A stretch of DNA of 64,000 nucleotides from NCBI GenBank assembly GCA_002702705.1, contig PABH01000042.1, positions 1-64,000 on the forward strand. Reading direction: 5' to 3'. Position numbers and translations under genes: made by a program. How positions within the stretch are numbered: the stretch's first letter is position 1; each line of letters starts with the position of its first letter. The notes beneath the pieces were generated by a model. That model was not told where the DNA came from and did no database searches. It saw only the letters and a program-made list of their open reading frames with translations. The DNA comes from Anaerolineaceae bacterium. GTDB taxonomy: Bacteria; Chloroflexota; Anaerolineae; Anaerolineales; Anaerolineaceae. Positions 1-9,919 of this stretch are shown piece by piece.

Positions 1-30
1 CTTTTCAAGTTTTGTCCTAGTACAAATTGA

Positions 31-96
31 GTTCACTTTTGAACCGCAATTAGTTCACTTTTAAAGTGTTATCGGTTCACTTTTAAAGTTTCGTTG
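31..96. repeat. 22-bp phased direct repeats upstream of trpB2 promoter
   Basis: The decamer GTTCACTTTT occurs at 31-40, 53-62 and 75-84, an exact period of 22 bp (about two helical turns). In the second copy it extends to the palindrome CACTTTTAAAGTG. A second phased pair, TTGACAAGCC at 94-103 and 116-125, has the same 22-bp period and its second copy contains the -35 box. This looks like a tandem operator for an activator or repressor of the trpB2 transcript. The binding protein is unknown. Confidence 0.6.
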
Positions 97-115
97 ACAA
101 GCCCTTATTTAACTC

Positions 116-143
116 TTGACAAGCCTTTAAAAAACCGTATAAT
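116..143 (+). promoter_or_regulatory. Promoter of the trpB2 T-box transcript
   Basis: TTGACA at 116-121 and TATAAT at 138-143 are both perfect sigma-70 consensus hexamers with a 16-bp spacer. The predicted start near 150 places the whole T-box leader in the transcript. Confidence 0.8.
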
Positions 144-149
144 CCTAAC

Positions 150-487
150 AACATCACAAATAAATAAAAACTGTGAAGAGGAAAAGTAAATTTCGTCCAG
201 ACGGTACAGAGAGCAGTAAATGGTGAGAAGCTGCCCGAACAATGAAATTGAATGGTCCTCGGAGTTGCAGGATGAAAGTTTAGCAAGTAGTCCGTGCCGG
301 AATTGCCACCGTTATCAGGGTAAAAGGTATCGCGAGTTATCGCCGTACCTGTCGAGTGAGGCTGGCTTTTTGTAATTTCCTAGTGTTTCATCAGGAAATT
401 TTTTGCTTAAAAACCCAAAAAGTTAACCTAAATGAGGTGGCACCACGGACCTAGCGTTCGTCCTCTATGGACGCTGGGTTTTTTATT
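150..487 (+). promoter_or_regulatory. Tryptophan T-box riboswitch leader
   Basis: The leader shows the conserved T-box order: an AGTA motif at 185-188, a Stem I with GGTG-containing loop around 205-235, the specifier region with UGG (Trp) at 253-255, and the antiterminator T-box core at 431-448 (AATGAGGTGGCACCACGG). The UGGC at 438-441 would pair with the acceptor end of a tRNA with discriminator G, as in tRNA-Trp. Uncharged tRNA-Trp is expected to stabilise the antiterminator and switch on trpB2. The specifier was assigned by aligning this leader with the threonine leader at 46653-46880. Confidence 0.88.
449..486 (+). terminator. Intrinsic terminator of the Trp T-box
   Basis: A hairpin pairs ACCTAGCG...GTCC with GGACGCTGGGT (449-479) and is followed by a run of T. 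Its 5' arm begins directly after the T-box core, the usual competition between terminator and antiterminator. Confidence 0.85.
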
Positions 488-543
488 TCCTGCGTCCAGG
501 TAGAAAATCTGAAACTTAATTCATATCTTCTTGGAGGCATATC

Positions 544-1923
544 ATGCAAAAACAAACAAAATTTTTACTTTCCGAAAACGACATTCCCCGTTATTACTAT
601 AACATCATGGCAGACAGCCCAGTCCCCGCCACCCCGGTCTTAAATCCAATGACCAAAGAACCGGTCACACCGGATTTCTTAAGTGCCCTCTTTCCGATGA
701 ACTTAATCGAGCAAGAGATTAGTATGGATCGTTATATTGAAATTCCGGATGAAGTGCGTGAAATTTACAAACTCTGGAGACCAACCCCTCTAATCCGTGC
801 CCACCGCCTGGAAAAAGCACTTGATACACCAGCCCATATTTATTTCAAGTACGAAGGTGTTTCCCCTTCCGGCAGTCATAAATCCAATACGGCAGTTGCC
901 CAGGCTTATTATAATAAAATCGCAGGCACCAAAGCATTAACAACCGAAACCGGCGCCGGACAATGGGGCTCCGCTTTATCGATGGCTTGTAAATTTTTTG
1001 ATCTTGATCTTGAAGTTTATATGGTGCGGGTGTCTTATGAGCAAAAACCTTACCGGCGATACTTGATGGAAACCTACGGGGCACAGGTGTATCCCAGCCC
1101 CAGCACCCGCACCCAGGCAGGTAAAGCAATTTTGGCGCAAGATGCGGACAGTCCCGGCTCATTAGGTATTGCCATTTCGGAAGCTGTTGAAGCGGCTGCT
1201 ATTTCCAACGGATTGAAAAAATATGGTCTCGGCTCTGTATTAAATCATGTCCTATTACACCAATCCGTCATAGGTGAAGAAGCCATTAAACAAATGGATA
1301 TGGCCGATGAGTATCCGGATGTAGTGATCGGCTGCGTTGGCGGCGGTTCAAACTTCGCTGGGATTGCATTCCCCTTCTTACGGGAAAAATTATTAAATGA
1401 CCGCGATACCCGTTTCATCGCTGTAGAACCGACAGCCTCCCCCACTTTAACCCGTGGTAAATACGCATTTGACTATGGTGATACGGCTCAGATGGCGCCA
1501 ATTGTTAAAATGCACACCCTCGGTCACGATTTTATCCCCGCGAAAATTCATGCTGGTGGTTTACGTTATCATGGTATGGCACCCCAAATGAGTATGATGG
1601 TGGATGCAGGTTTGGTAAACGCAGTCGCAATCAGTCAGATGGATGTATTTGAAGCAGCCAGCCTTTTTGCAACAACAGAAGGTATCCTCCCGGCACCTGA
1701 ATCAGCTCATGCCATTCGCGGAGCGATCAATGAAGCGATGGATGCCAAAGCTCTCGGAGAAAAACGAGTTATCTTATTTAATCTCTCCGGTCATGGACAC
1801 TTTGACTTAACCTCTTATCAGGCATACAACGAAGGCAAATTGGAACATTACGATTATCCGGAAGAAGCCATTGCCTCGATTGATGAACGATTACCAAATG
1901 TTTCTCTTGGTGTTACAAACTGA
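544..1923 (+). CDS. trpB2: Tryptophan synthase beta-like protein TrpB2
   Basis: PLP-dependent enzyme of the TrpB2 branch, expected to form L-tryptophan from indole (or possibly O-phosphoserine) and serine. It has 459 residues, longer than the roughly 400 of standard TrpB, as is usual for TrpB2. The PLP lysine is K113 in [18 protein letters not shown] follows, and GGGSNFAG near residue 265 is the phosphate-binding loop. The start has an SD (TTGGAGGC) six bases upstream. No trpA or other trp gene is adjacent, which fits TrpB2 acting alone. Control is by the Trp T-box directly upstream. Family assignment is firm; the physiological substrate is inferred. Confidence 0.93.
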   Translation: MQKQTKFLLSENDIPRYYYNIMADSPVPATPVLNPMTKEPVTPDFLSALFPMNLIEQEISMDRYIEIPDEVREIYKLWRPTPLIRAHRLEKALDTPAHIYFKYEGVSPSGSHKSNTAVAQAYYNKIAGTKALTTETGAGQWGSALSMACKFFDLDLEVYMVRVSYEQKPYRRYLMETYGAQVYPSPSTRTQAGKAILAQDADSPGSLGIAISEAVEAAAISNGLKKYGLGSVLNHVLLHQSVIGEEAIKQMDMADEYPDVVIGCVGGGSNFAGIAFPFLREKLLNDRDTRFIAVEPTASPTLTRGKYAFDYGDTAQMAPIVKMHTLGHDFIPAKIHAGGLRYHGMAPQMSMMVDAGLVNAVAISQMDVFEAASLFATTEGILPAPESAHAIRGAINEAMDAKALGEKRVILFNLSGHGHFDLTSYQAYNEGKLEHYDYPEEAIASIDERLPNVSLGVTN

Positions 1924-1949
1924 TCTTCTCCTCCGAAAATCTGTTGTAA

Positions 1950-1986
1950 AAACGCCCCCACCTTTCCGATGGGGGCGTTTGTTTTT
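1950..1986. terminator. Bidirectional terminator between trpB2 and the kinase gene
   Basis: A perfect stem AACGCCCCCA/TGGGGGCGTT (1951-1960 and 1970-1979) has a T-run on the plus side and, read in reverse, a T-run on the minus side. It serves both convergent genes. Confidence 0.85.
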
Positions 1987-1992
1987 AAGTAT

Positions 1993-4900
1993 TTATTCAG
2001 CAACAGGAATTGTGATATGAAAAGTGGTACCTTTTCGATGTTGGCTTTCAAACCAAATTTTTCCACCCTGCATCTCAACCAGGCTGCGGGTAATATTTAA
2101 ACCCAATCCTGTACCAGCAACCTCCCGCGTTTTGGGGTCCTCTGAACGGAAGAATTTTGTAAATATTTTTTTCTGATCTTCTTCCGATATACCAATGCCA
2201 GAATCTTTTACCCATAGGTGGACGACTTTTTCAGCGCCGTCTTCATCCCATTGATTATCACTAACCTCCGCAGAAATATAAATCTGACCACCTGATTCCG
2301 TATATTTATGAGCATTGGAAACTAGATTCACAACCACCTGCGCTAATCGGGTTGAATCTGCCCAGATGGGTGGCAGTTCATCATTTAATTCCAAAACCAA
2401 TTGTTGTTGTTTATCCTCAATTTGGCGTTTTGTGGAACGAATGACCTCTTCTACGACATCTTGAACCGAAATGGCCTTAAACTCAAGACGCAGCCGCCCT
2501 GCCTCAATTTTTGAAAGATCATTCAAATCCGATACCAGGGTATTCATTCTTTCAATATTGGAACGAATCGTACCCAAAAAATTGCCTTGGGCCTCATTCA
2601 CTGCTCCAACCGCACCGGCCGCCAACAACTCGGTATACCCTTTAATAGAGGTCATCGGATTTTTTAATTCATGGGCAACAAAAGAAACGAACTCACTTTT
2701 GGCTACATTTGCAGATTGCACTTCAGCATATAATTGGCCATTTACAATCGCAATTGAAGCATGGTCACTTAACCGTTGTAAAAAGCCCATCATTTCTTCT
2801 GTTAATAATTGAGGTTTCGTACTTTCCATCAATAATACGGCGATTGTTTGCGTTTCACGGCGGATCGGGATCAATACCTGCACCCTTGTTTTGGGTAATA
2901 TGCCTGTTTCATCCACATTTAAGCGGCTTTGAAGAGGAAGTCCATTTTCAATAACTTTGTTAATATGAAATTGGTTTAATCCAATCATTTGTTCAGAAAA
3001 ACGTTTTAATAAGTCTGAGTTGTATCCAATCTCTTCAACAATCTTTACGCCTTCTTCATTAACAAATCCAATTAATCCTGCATCAGTTCCAGCTTGTTTT
3101 AAAGCCCATTCGATGGTAATCCGCATAGCACGCTGCATATCCAGACTTGTGTTTAATTCACGATCAATACGCTGCATAACGGATAATTCTTCAACACGTT
3201 CGGCTAAAGCCTGATCCGTTCGCATATATAGACTGGCATTTTCCAGCGCAACAGAAGCTTGAGCTGCAAATGCAGCTAATATTTCGAGGTCGTTATTTGA
3301 AAAAGGCAAACGATCCAAACGATTAAGTACTTCAATTACACCCAAGACCTCATCTTTAACAATTAACGGTACAACAAGTAAAGATCGGGTTGTAAAACCG
3401 GTTTGTTTATCGGTTTTGGAAAACCAATCTGGTGTTTCAGCCACATTGTTACTGATAATCGGCTGGCGTGTTTTAACCGATTTCCCCACCACACCGGCTC
3501 CTTTGGGAATCCGTTTGTTCTGTAATTCCGCAGCTACTGGGCCAATCACCAACCGAAAAACCAAATCATTAGTTTCTTCATCAACCATTAATAAACTACC
3601 CGCTTCGCAGTTTAATATTTCTACTGAATTTTTTAACACATTTTCAAGAATGGGTTCCAATTCCAGATTAGAAGATAGTTGGCGAGTAAGTTCATTCAGG
3701 GTTGCCAATTGTTTTGCTCTTTTTTCTGTTTCCTGCAGTAAACGAGCCTTTTCAATCGCACCTGCTACCTGATCCGCTATGGACTGCAACAACCTGGTTT
3801 GCTCTTCAGTAAACCGTTCATGCGGGTTGCGGCGGGCAATGATCATCGTTCCAATCGTTTGAGCACCGGTATTAAGTGGTGCGAAAATCATGGCATGAAT
3901 TCCCTCACGGATAATCATTGCATTTTCATCCCGACAGGCTTGCACATAATCAACAACCGTTAAGGAGCGTCTGCTCTCCGTAACAATCGACTCTAAGGTA
4001 ATACCGGGGGGCAAGGGACGTTGTTCTCGTTCAAATACTCGTTCGTCTTCTTCCACGCAAAATACTTGAATAAATGTATCCGTATGAGAGTCGCGCAGTA
4101 CCAGGTAAAAATCTTCCGCTGGAAGTACCTGCGTGGTTTGGGCATAAATTAGTTCAAAAATATCATCCAGTTCAATTGTATAGTTCACACCTTGTGCCAC
4201 GCGGGTCAAAACATTCATTTCGTTAACCCGACTCTCCAAATTACCAATTACCTGAGAACGTTCAATCGCTAATGAAGCCTGGTCTGCTAATGCATCCAGG
4301 TAATTAAGCTCATTAATTGAAAACAACTCACCAGATAATCTATCACCTATCGCCAGCCAACCTAATAACCGACTTTGCCCTTGAAGGGGAATAAATAACC
4401 CCGTATCCAGAATCTTTATTCTGGCTTCTTCATCTTTTATTTGAGTGGGTATCTGATTGGGAAATTTAATGATTTGTGGTGATCTTTCACCAGATAAAAA
4501 TTGAACCAATGGTGAACTGTTGGAAAACCGCAAATCGGTGGTTGTTTGGTTTTGAATTTTTCGGGGTTGATAAAAACCAGTCATGGGATTATAGATAAAC
4601 ACGTGGATCTTATCTGGCTGGACAGCTTCTTTAATATCATTCGTTAATAAATCAATGATATCTTCCAATTTAACCAAACCGGTTAGATCTCCACTAAAGG
4701 TATTTAATCGATCTTGATAAGCCTGCTGGCTGCGGAAGAACAAACGATCCAGCCAGTCTTTTAACCAATTTCTTAAAGGGTTAAAAACCAAAGCCAATAG
4801 AAAAAAAGCCAAACCAATAATAACCGGATTATCCATTAAAAATCTTCCGCGAAAAACAAGTCCCACACCTGCCACCAACAAACCATATCCCACCGTGATA

Positions 4901-5964
4901 AAGAGCGCTAATAAAGCATATTGTGCTGAACGGGTTAAAACATAACTTGTTTGAAGAATGCGGAATTGGCGTACCAAATATCCCACGGCAATCGGAAAAA
5001 CCAACAGAGGAAGCAACAACCAGGGCGTATAGGAAATATTAAAACCCAATCCATTTCCCATAAGCCAGACACCCAATGGTCCAAATGCCACAAACCCTGT
5101 CCATAAAATGACCGAACCACGCTGGCGATCTGCCGGGTTTTTAGCGGTCAACATGCCTTCTCCAGCAAAGACAAAAGCTATAAAATAAGCTGCACCAGTT
5201 ATTAAAAAGATCCAACGGGCATATTGTGTAAACAAACCTTGAGCATTCTGGAGAGGGGTGATTATCGAATAAACATACACAATCCCGGAAAGTGCGGCTA
5301 ATACGATCAGGATGTATTTTTTAATCTTTCCCTGGCCGATCATTACACTAGCCAACCACACCAACGATAAACCCGAACTTAACAATGCCAACAACCAGAT
5401 ATAAATGAGTTGGTTGGTTGTGACAACATCAAAAGACAAGGCTAAAACAATTGCAATGGAACTGGTGAAATAAGAAAAAGAATATTCTTTTCCCATTTCT
5501 TTTTGATTCCAAAAATTCCAAAAAGCCATCACAATAAACAAACCCGCTAAAATAAATGGGAAATAAAAATAACCCAATCGGTCATAGATGGAAAATGTAG
5601 TTTGCGTTTGGGAATAGTTCTTTGATTCGTTTTGAGCAGATTTTACCGAGATTTGGAGGGTATCATTCGATTCAAAACCATTTAAGATTTGTTGTAATTC
5701 CCCCTTATTCTGGACAGCCTCACCATTTATGGTTTCGATTGTTATTTGGTCATAGGCATTCAAGTCAGTGAATTCACTTTTTTCGACCTGAAAAAGTTGG
5801 TACGGGCTGATTTTTAAATTCGGTTCAATAAACCGTCCAAGAAAAGGATCTTGCATCCAATCTACACCCAAAAGCAAGCCATAAACCAATAAACCAAGTG
5901 TGATGAGTAAATAAGCTGCTACGCCGAGCTCAGAAATTCGGTTTTTGGATTTGATTTTTTCCAT
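1993..5964 (-). CDS. Multi-GAF membrane sensor histidine kinase
   Basis: Sensor kinase of 1323 residues. Residues 1-410 hold one N-terminal membrane segment, an exposed stretch at about 45-125 that resembles a PDZ-like fold (ITIETINGEAVQN), then a block of several membrane segments. Four GAF-like domains follow at about 425-580, 582-745, 755-915 and 925-1080. HisKA carries phospho-acceptor H1098 in VAHELKNPMTS. The HATPase domain shows the N box (NLVSNAHKYTES) and G boxes (DSGIGIS, GTGLGLNI). It lies 18 bp downstream of a NusG-like gene on the same strand, so the two are probably co-transcribed. No response regulator is adjacent. Such GAF arrays usually sense small ligands or redox state; the signal is unknown. 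Confidence 0.85.
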   Translation of the reverse strand: MEKIKSKNRISELGVAAYLLITLGLLVYGLLLGVDWMQDPFLGRFIEPNLKISPYQLFQVEKSEFTDLNAYDQITIETINGEAVQNKGELQQILNGFESNDTLQISVKSAQNESKNYSQTQTTFSIYDRLGYFYFPFILAGLFIVMAFWNFWNQKEMGKEYSFSYFTSSIAIVLALSFDVVTTNQLIYIWLLALLSSGLSLVWLASVMIGQGKIKKYILIVLAALSGIVYVYSIITPLQNAQGLFTQYARWIFLITGAAYFIAFVFAGEGMLTAKNPADRQRGSVILWTGFVAFGPLGVWLMGNGLGFNISYTPWLLLPLLVFPIAVGYLVRQFRILQTSYVLTRSAQYALLALFITVGYGLLVAGVGLVFRGRFLMDNPVIIGLAFFLLALVFNPLRNWLKDWLDRLFFRSQQAYQDRLNTFSGDLTGLVKLEDIIDLLTNDIKEAVQPDKIHVFIYNPMTGFYQPRKIQNQTTTDLRFSNSSPLVQFLSGERSPQIIKFPNQIPTQIKDEEARIKILDTGLFIPLQGQSRLLGWLAIGDRLSGELFSINELNYLDALADQASLAIERSQVIGNLESRVNEMNVLTRVAQGVNYTIELDDIFELIYAQTTQVLPAEDFYLVLRDSHTDTFIQVFCVEEDERVFEREQRPLPPGITLESIVTESRRSLTVVDYVQACRDENAMIIREGIHAMIFAPLNTGAQTIGTMIIARRNPHERFTEEQTRLLQSIADQVAGAIEKARLLQETEKRAKQLATLNELTRQLSSNLELEPILENVLKNSVEILNCEAGSLLMVDEETNDLVFRLVIGPVAAELQNKRIPKGAGVVGKSVKTRQPIISNNVAETPDWFSKTDKQTGFTTRSLLVVPLIVKDEVLGVIEVLNRLDRLPFSNNDLEILAAFAAQASVALENASLYMRTDQALAERVEELSVMQRIDRELNTSLDMQRAMRITIEWALKQAGTDAGLIGFVNEEGVKIVEEIGYNSDLLKRFSEQMIGLNQFHINKVIENGLPLQSRLNVDETGILPKTRVQVLIPIRRETQTIAVLLMESTKPQLLTEEMMGFLQRLSDHASIAIVNGQLYAEVQSANVAKSEFVSFVAHELKNPMTSIKGYTELLAAGAVGAVNEAQGNFLGTIRSNIERMNTLVSDLNDLSKIEAGRLRLEFKAISVQDVVEEVIRSTKRQIEDKQQQLVLELNDELPPIWADSTRLAQVVVNLVSNAHKYTESGGQIYISAEVSDNQWDEDGAEKVVHLWVKDSGIGISEEDQKKIFTKFFRSEDPKTREVAGTGLGLNITRSLVEMQGGKIWFESQHRKGTTFHITIPVAE

Positions 5965-5982
5965 AAAAGCCTTCTTATTAAT

Positions 5983-6504
5983 TTATTTTTGGGTGTTTTT
6001 TTTCTTTTTTTCAATATGTCCCACATGTAGTTCTACTGGAACATAATGGTCACTTAACATCTTCAATAATATCCGCACTCGTTCAGAACCTGTTAAACAA
6101 ATATCAAAAATCGCCTCATACCCTTCAAATGGTCCGGATTTGATTGAAACTGAATCACCGTGATGAATATCCACAAAGAATTCTCCTCCCTTTTTTTGGA
6201 TCTCACCAAGTTTTGTTTGAAGCTCTTTAATAAAATGGTCCGGGACAACAGGTGGGTCGCCACCAAAGGAAACCAAACTTTTCGCATACGGCATCCATTG
6301 GAAGGTAGAAACCCCTACCGATTCAATATCTACGCGAACAAAAAGATATCCAGGGAAATAAGGTCTGATCTTCCGCGATCGCGGATTAACCGGATTTACA
6401 TTTATACGGGGATAAAAACACTCATAACCGCGTTGTTCTAATTGTTTCCACAACAAATTTTCTTTATTGGGATGGCTGTTAATGGCATACCATGCTAAAG
6501 ACAT
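5983..6504 (-). CDS. NusG/RfaH-family transcription elongation factor
   Basis: Protein of 173 residues with an N-terminal NGN domain (starts WYAINSHPNKENLLWKQL; FPGYLFVRVD near residue 55) and a C-terminal KOW motif (GDSVSIKSGPFEGYEAIF, near 120-137). It is shorter and more divergent than housekeeping NusG and lacks the secE/rplK neighbours, so it is probably a specialised paralogue of the RfaH/LoaP type. These normally help RNA polymerase through long operons, often polysaccharide ones. It is the first gene of a two-gene unit with the GAF kinase. The lysine-rich C-terminus is unusual. The SD is weak. Confidence 0.8.
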   Translation of the reverse strand: MSLAWYAINSHPNKENLLWKQLEQRGYECFYPRINVNPVNPRSRKIRPYFPGYLFVRVDIESVGVSTFQWMPYAKSLVSFGGDPPVVPDHFIKELQTKLGEIQKKGGEFFVDIHHGDSVSIKSGPFEGYEAIFDICLTGSERVRILLKMLSDHYVPVELHVGHIEKKKKNTQK

Positions 6505-6611
6505 TTAAAAATTCTTTCTTCTCTTATTTTTTATAAACCCAATGAGATAAACGACTAAATGTATTATACACGATCCAATTTTTCAAAAATCGATCCCGCC
6601 TTACAATGCTG

Positions 6612-7523
6612 TTAATTTTCATCAATCTCTGAATATTGACCTGTATATTTTGGGTTAATTTTGTTTTTAATGATCTTAAATAACACGCTGAAAACAAATA
6701 AAATCACAAAAAAAACCACTAAACTCAACTGCGGATTATATTCTTTAATCAAAAACAACGCTGGAGATGGAAGGGATGTTCCTTGAAATGTAACGAATGA
6801 TGTGGCATATAAATTATTAAAAAAATGCACTCCAAGTGCCGCTTCAAGGCCATTCGTCCGAATTGTTAATACCCCCAAAAGAATTCCGATACCAATATAA
6901 AAAGGCATCGTGGTCAAAAATCCATACTCCGACACTTCCGTATTGGCTCCATGCAGCAGACCAAATAATAATGCTTGGGAAATCACAACAAACAGGACAT
7001 TTGACCAGATCCTGCCAAATGCCTGCATTAAATAACCACGAAACAAAAATTCTTCCGCGCTTATTTGAATTGCAATTAAGCCAATGGCAACAAAAAAATA
7101 GACCAATACGGCAGGGAAATCCACATTAATCTGATAATTTTCCGGTTGTACCAAGCTCAAGAAAAGATCACCCCCGGCAGAAAGTAAAAACCATAAAGCA
7201 CCAGCCGCAGCAAAAAATCGCCACCGAAACCTTTTTTCCGGGGATAAAACCGACCAAATGGTGCGCCTATGTAAAACTCTAATACCAAAAAATAAAACGA
7301 TCAGGATTGCGCCAAATGGAAGCATGGTAATCCAGAGCAAAGTTGTTGGGGGATACGAAAAAATATCAAGATTGCCCTCAAAAAAGAAACCGACTCCCAA
7401 TAACACTGCCTGAACCACAAAGGTCAACGCAACCGTCATCACGATCACTAGCAAATAAATCCAAAACCCGTTTTTACCCTGATTGGCGGCTTCCAAATAT
7501 TTTGTTTTAGTCATTGGTTTCAT
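6612..7523 (-). CDS. CPBP family intramembrane metalloprotease
   Basis: Membrane protein of 303 residues with about eight hydrophobic segments. It contains the CPBP/Abi signature EEFLFRGYL (near residue 155) and, further on, the second motif FGLLHGAN, giving the Glu and His residues that bind the catalytic metal in this family (Rce1/CAAX-protease-like). The substrate is unknown; family members process prenylated proteins or bacteriocin-type peptides. A second in-frame ATG lies three codons into the frame and could be the true start. It stands alone between the NusG-like gene and a divergent gene. Confidence 0.82.
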   Translation of the reverse strand: MKPMTKTKYLEAANQGKNGFWIYLLVIVMTVALTFVVQAVLLGVGFFFEGNLDIFSYPPTTLLWITMLPFGAILIVLFFGIRVLHRRTIWSVLSPEKRFRWRFFAAAGALWFLLSAGGDLFLSLVQPENYQINVDFPAVLVYFFVAIGLIAIQISAEEFLFRGYLMQAFGRIWSNVLFVVISQALLFGLLHGANTEVSEYGFLTTMPFYIGIGILLGVLTIRTNGLEAALGVHFFNNLYATSFVTFQGTSLPSPALFLIKEYNPQLSLVVFFVILFVFSVLFKIIKNKINPKYTGQYSEIDEN

Positions 7524-7711
7524 GAATGTTTTTTTATAATTCCTTTTCTGAAAGCAAACGCGCGATTTAACCCATTAAAGTTTATTTATATTAAAAGATG
7601 AAGCTGTTTTTCCCGATTGGATTTCATCATTTTTTTATTAATATTTATCAATTACTCGTGCATAAATTTAACGATAGTAATTTTACCTATTTTTACTATA
7701 CTTAGTGTAAG

Positions 7712-9919
7712 ATGCCAAACCAAATTTCAACTTTTTCCCCGGGGACGCAGGAAACTCCTTCCATTCCATTAGAAAGGTATTTACCTCCTTATCAATTTGG
7801 GATGCTGCCAGCAATGGTAAAGAAAAAAGGGATTAATGGTGGCTGGATACTTGACCCACTCGGCAGCCAACCCCTGGCGGCGTTAGATCTTGCAAAATCC
7901 GGTTATTGTGTATTTGTATCCAGCAATAACCCTATTTTGACCTTAATGTACGAAGTCCTGGCATACGGTCTACCAAAGTCCGAATGGATTGCCGCATTAT
8001 ATACATTAGGTACCCTAAAAATTCATGATGAGCGATTTGAAAATTTTTTGCAAAAACCGTTCATTTCACAGTGCCCTAAATGTGGCAAAACAACGTCCCA
8101 CGTCAGTTTTATTTGGAAAAAAGGAGCAGATCTACCCCATCTTAAAAAGATCGATTGTTCAATCTGTGGAAATACCTTTCAAGAACCGATCAGCCAAATG
8201 GATATTAACAACCTTGCACAAATTGGCAATCCAGCACTCCATCAATCCCGTGCAGAGCAGCGCATTTTTTCAGACGAGGATCCACCTCCTCAAACATTAC
8301 AGTTCTTAAAAGAAGCCTATATTCCCAGAACTTTAGCTTCTGTTGTCACATTATTTAATCGTCTCGATGGGATTCAAACAACGGAAATTCGAAAAAAAAT
8401 AATCGAATTATATATCGTTGTTGCTTTTGATTATGCAACAACCCTTTGGCCGCACAATCAATTTAAAACCAGACCACGGCAAATCGTCACGCCGAATGAA
8501 TTTGAAGAATTTAATTTATGGTTAAAAATGGAGGAAGCTGCCAACCAATTTAGCTTGTTTACCGATAAAATTCCACTCACTTTTTATCCTGAATTTCCTC
8601 CGGCAAGCGGTGGAATATGTTTATATCCCCATCGTTATCGTGAAAATGAGATTGATCAGCGTCCAAGTTTTGATGTGACAGCCACAGTTTTACCTCGGCC
8701 CAACCAAGCACTTTGGAGTTTCTCAGCGATTTGGTCGGGTTGGTTGTGGGGCAATCAATCCGCCCACCAAATTAAATCAGCCCTTTCCCGTCAACGTTAC
8801 GATTGGTTTTGGCTCACAAATGCTCTTAAAAAGATTTTTAACCAATCCTCTCAAAACATACCCTGGTTGGGGATTGGGCCGGAATTAACTTCCGGTTATG
8901 CAGTTTCTTATCTCGCAGCTGCTGCCGCAAACGGTTTTCGTCTGACGGATTATGCGGTTTCTCCCTATGAAAAAATTGCCCAATTTTATTGGAATAAGTC
9001 TTACCACCCCATTGCAATCGGTTCTCCACCCACAATGGATAAAATGCTTATTGAGTACTTGACGAGTAAAGGGGATTCCGCTAGTTATCAGGAATTATTA
9101 GATTATTATGTTTTACGAGCCGCAAAGGAAGGATTAATTCTAAAAAGTGGGATCATACCGGATGATAACCTGTACGCAAACATTCAAGTACGGTTTGAAA
9201 CAAACTTGAAGAACACCAATCTCATAACAAAAATTGATCAAGACAGCCTCGAATTTGGTGAATACTGGTTAACCTCCCCTTCAAAAGAAATTATTCCACT
9301 AATTGACCGAGTGGAAGAACATTTTATAGACTATATAAATAAAAATGATTTATTCCGTTTGATCGATATAAAACAACGGATTGACAGCGTTTTACCGGCC
9401 TATTTACCCTCATCAGAAAATTGGTTAAGAAGATTGCTGGAATCTTATTGTGAAATGGATTCATCCCACGATTGGAAATGTAAACCAAAAGAAAAATATT
9501 CAATACGCAAAATGGATATCGAAGAAATTGAAACCATTTTAATAAAAATGGGGCAAGTTTTATCCTTTTCAGTAATCTCAGAAAATGGAATGATCCTTTG
9601 GAAAACCCAAACCAGTGCCCCCTCTTATCAATTTTTTATCACAGATTCCAGTATTCTGACAAACTTTACTCCGCAGATGAAGATCAACCAAGGAATAGAA
9701 AACGTAATGATTTACCCAGGAAGCCGGGCTGAACTGTTAGCCCATAAAAATAAAACAAACCTTATTTATCAACGCTTCTTAAAGCACCTTCATTTCGTCA
9801 AATTCCGGCACATTCGCCAGCTAAGCCAAAGTCCGGATCTTTCATTACAATCCTGGCAGGAAAAGATCGACTCCGATCCTGCTGAATGGAAGTTGGTTAA
9901 CCAATTAACCATGTTTTAA
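7712..9919 (+). CDS. Large protein resembling a degenerate DNA methyltransferase
   Basis: Protein of 735 residues that I cannot assign to a named family. Residues 44-75 (ILDPLGSQPLAALDLAKSG and following) look like the SAM-binding motif I region of an adenine-specific DNA methylase, but with DPLGS in place of DPxxGSGT. A zinc-ribbon pair follows: C121/C124 and C149/C152. A helical segment and then a second block with the sequence FDVTATVLPRPNQALWSF (near 325-342) occupy the place where a catalytic DPPY would be expected. None is present, so activity is doubtful. The C-terminal 280 residues look like helical or winged-helix DNA-binding material. A -10 box TATACT (7697-7702) sits 9 bases before the ATG with no SD, so the mRNA is probably leaderless. 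Confidence 0.45.
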   Translation: MPNQISTFSPGTQETPSIPLERYLPPYQFGMLPAMVKKKGINGGWILDPLGSQPLAALDLAKSGYCVFVSSNNPILTLMYEVLAYGLPKSEWIAALYTLGTLKIHDERFENFLQKPFISQCPKCGKTTSHVSFIWKKGADLPHLKKIDCSICGNTFQEPISQMDINNLAQIGNPALHQSRAEQRIFSDEDPPPQTLQFLKEAYIPRTLASVVTLFNRLDGIQTTEIRKKIIELYIVVAFDYATTLWPHNQFKTRPRQIVTPNEFEEFNLWLKMEEAANQFSLFTDKIPLTFYPEFPPASGGICLYPHRYRENEIDQRPSFDVTATVLPRPNQALWSFSAIWSGWLWGNQSAHQIKSALSRQRYDWFWLTNALKKIFNQSSQNIPWLGIGPELTSGYAVSYLAAAAANGFRLTDYAVSPYEKIAQFYWNKSYHPIAIGSPPTMDKMLIEYLTSKGDSASYQELLDYYVLRAAKEGLILKSGIIPDDNLYANIQVRFETNLKNTNLITKIDQDSLEFGEYWLTSPSKEIIPLIDRVEEHFIDYINKNDLFRLIDIKQRIDSVLPAYLPSSENWLRRLLESYCEMDSSHDWKCKPKEKYSIRKMDIEEIETILIKMGQVLSFSVISENGMILWKTQTSAPSYQFFITDSSILTNFTPQMKINQGIENVMIYPGSRAELLAHKNKTNLIYQRFLKHLHFVKFRHIRQLSQSPDLSLQSWQEKIDSDPAEWKLVNQLTMF

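Noticed and set aside
31-96. Possible CRISPR array
   Set aside because: The repeat units are only 10 bp with similar intervening sequence; no spacers and no cas genes.
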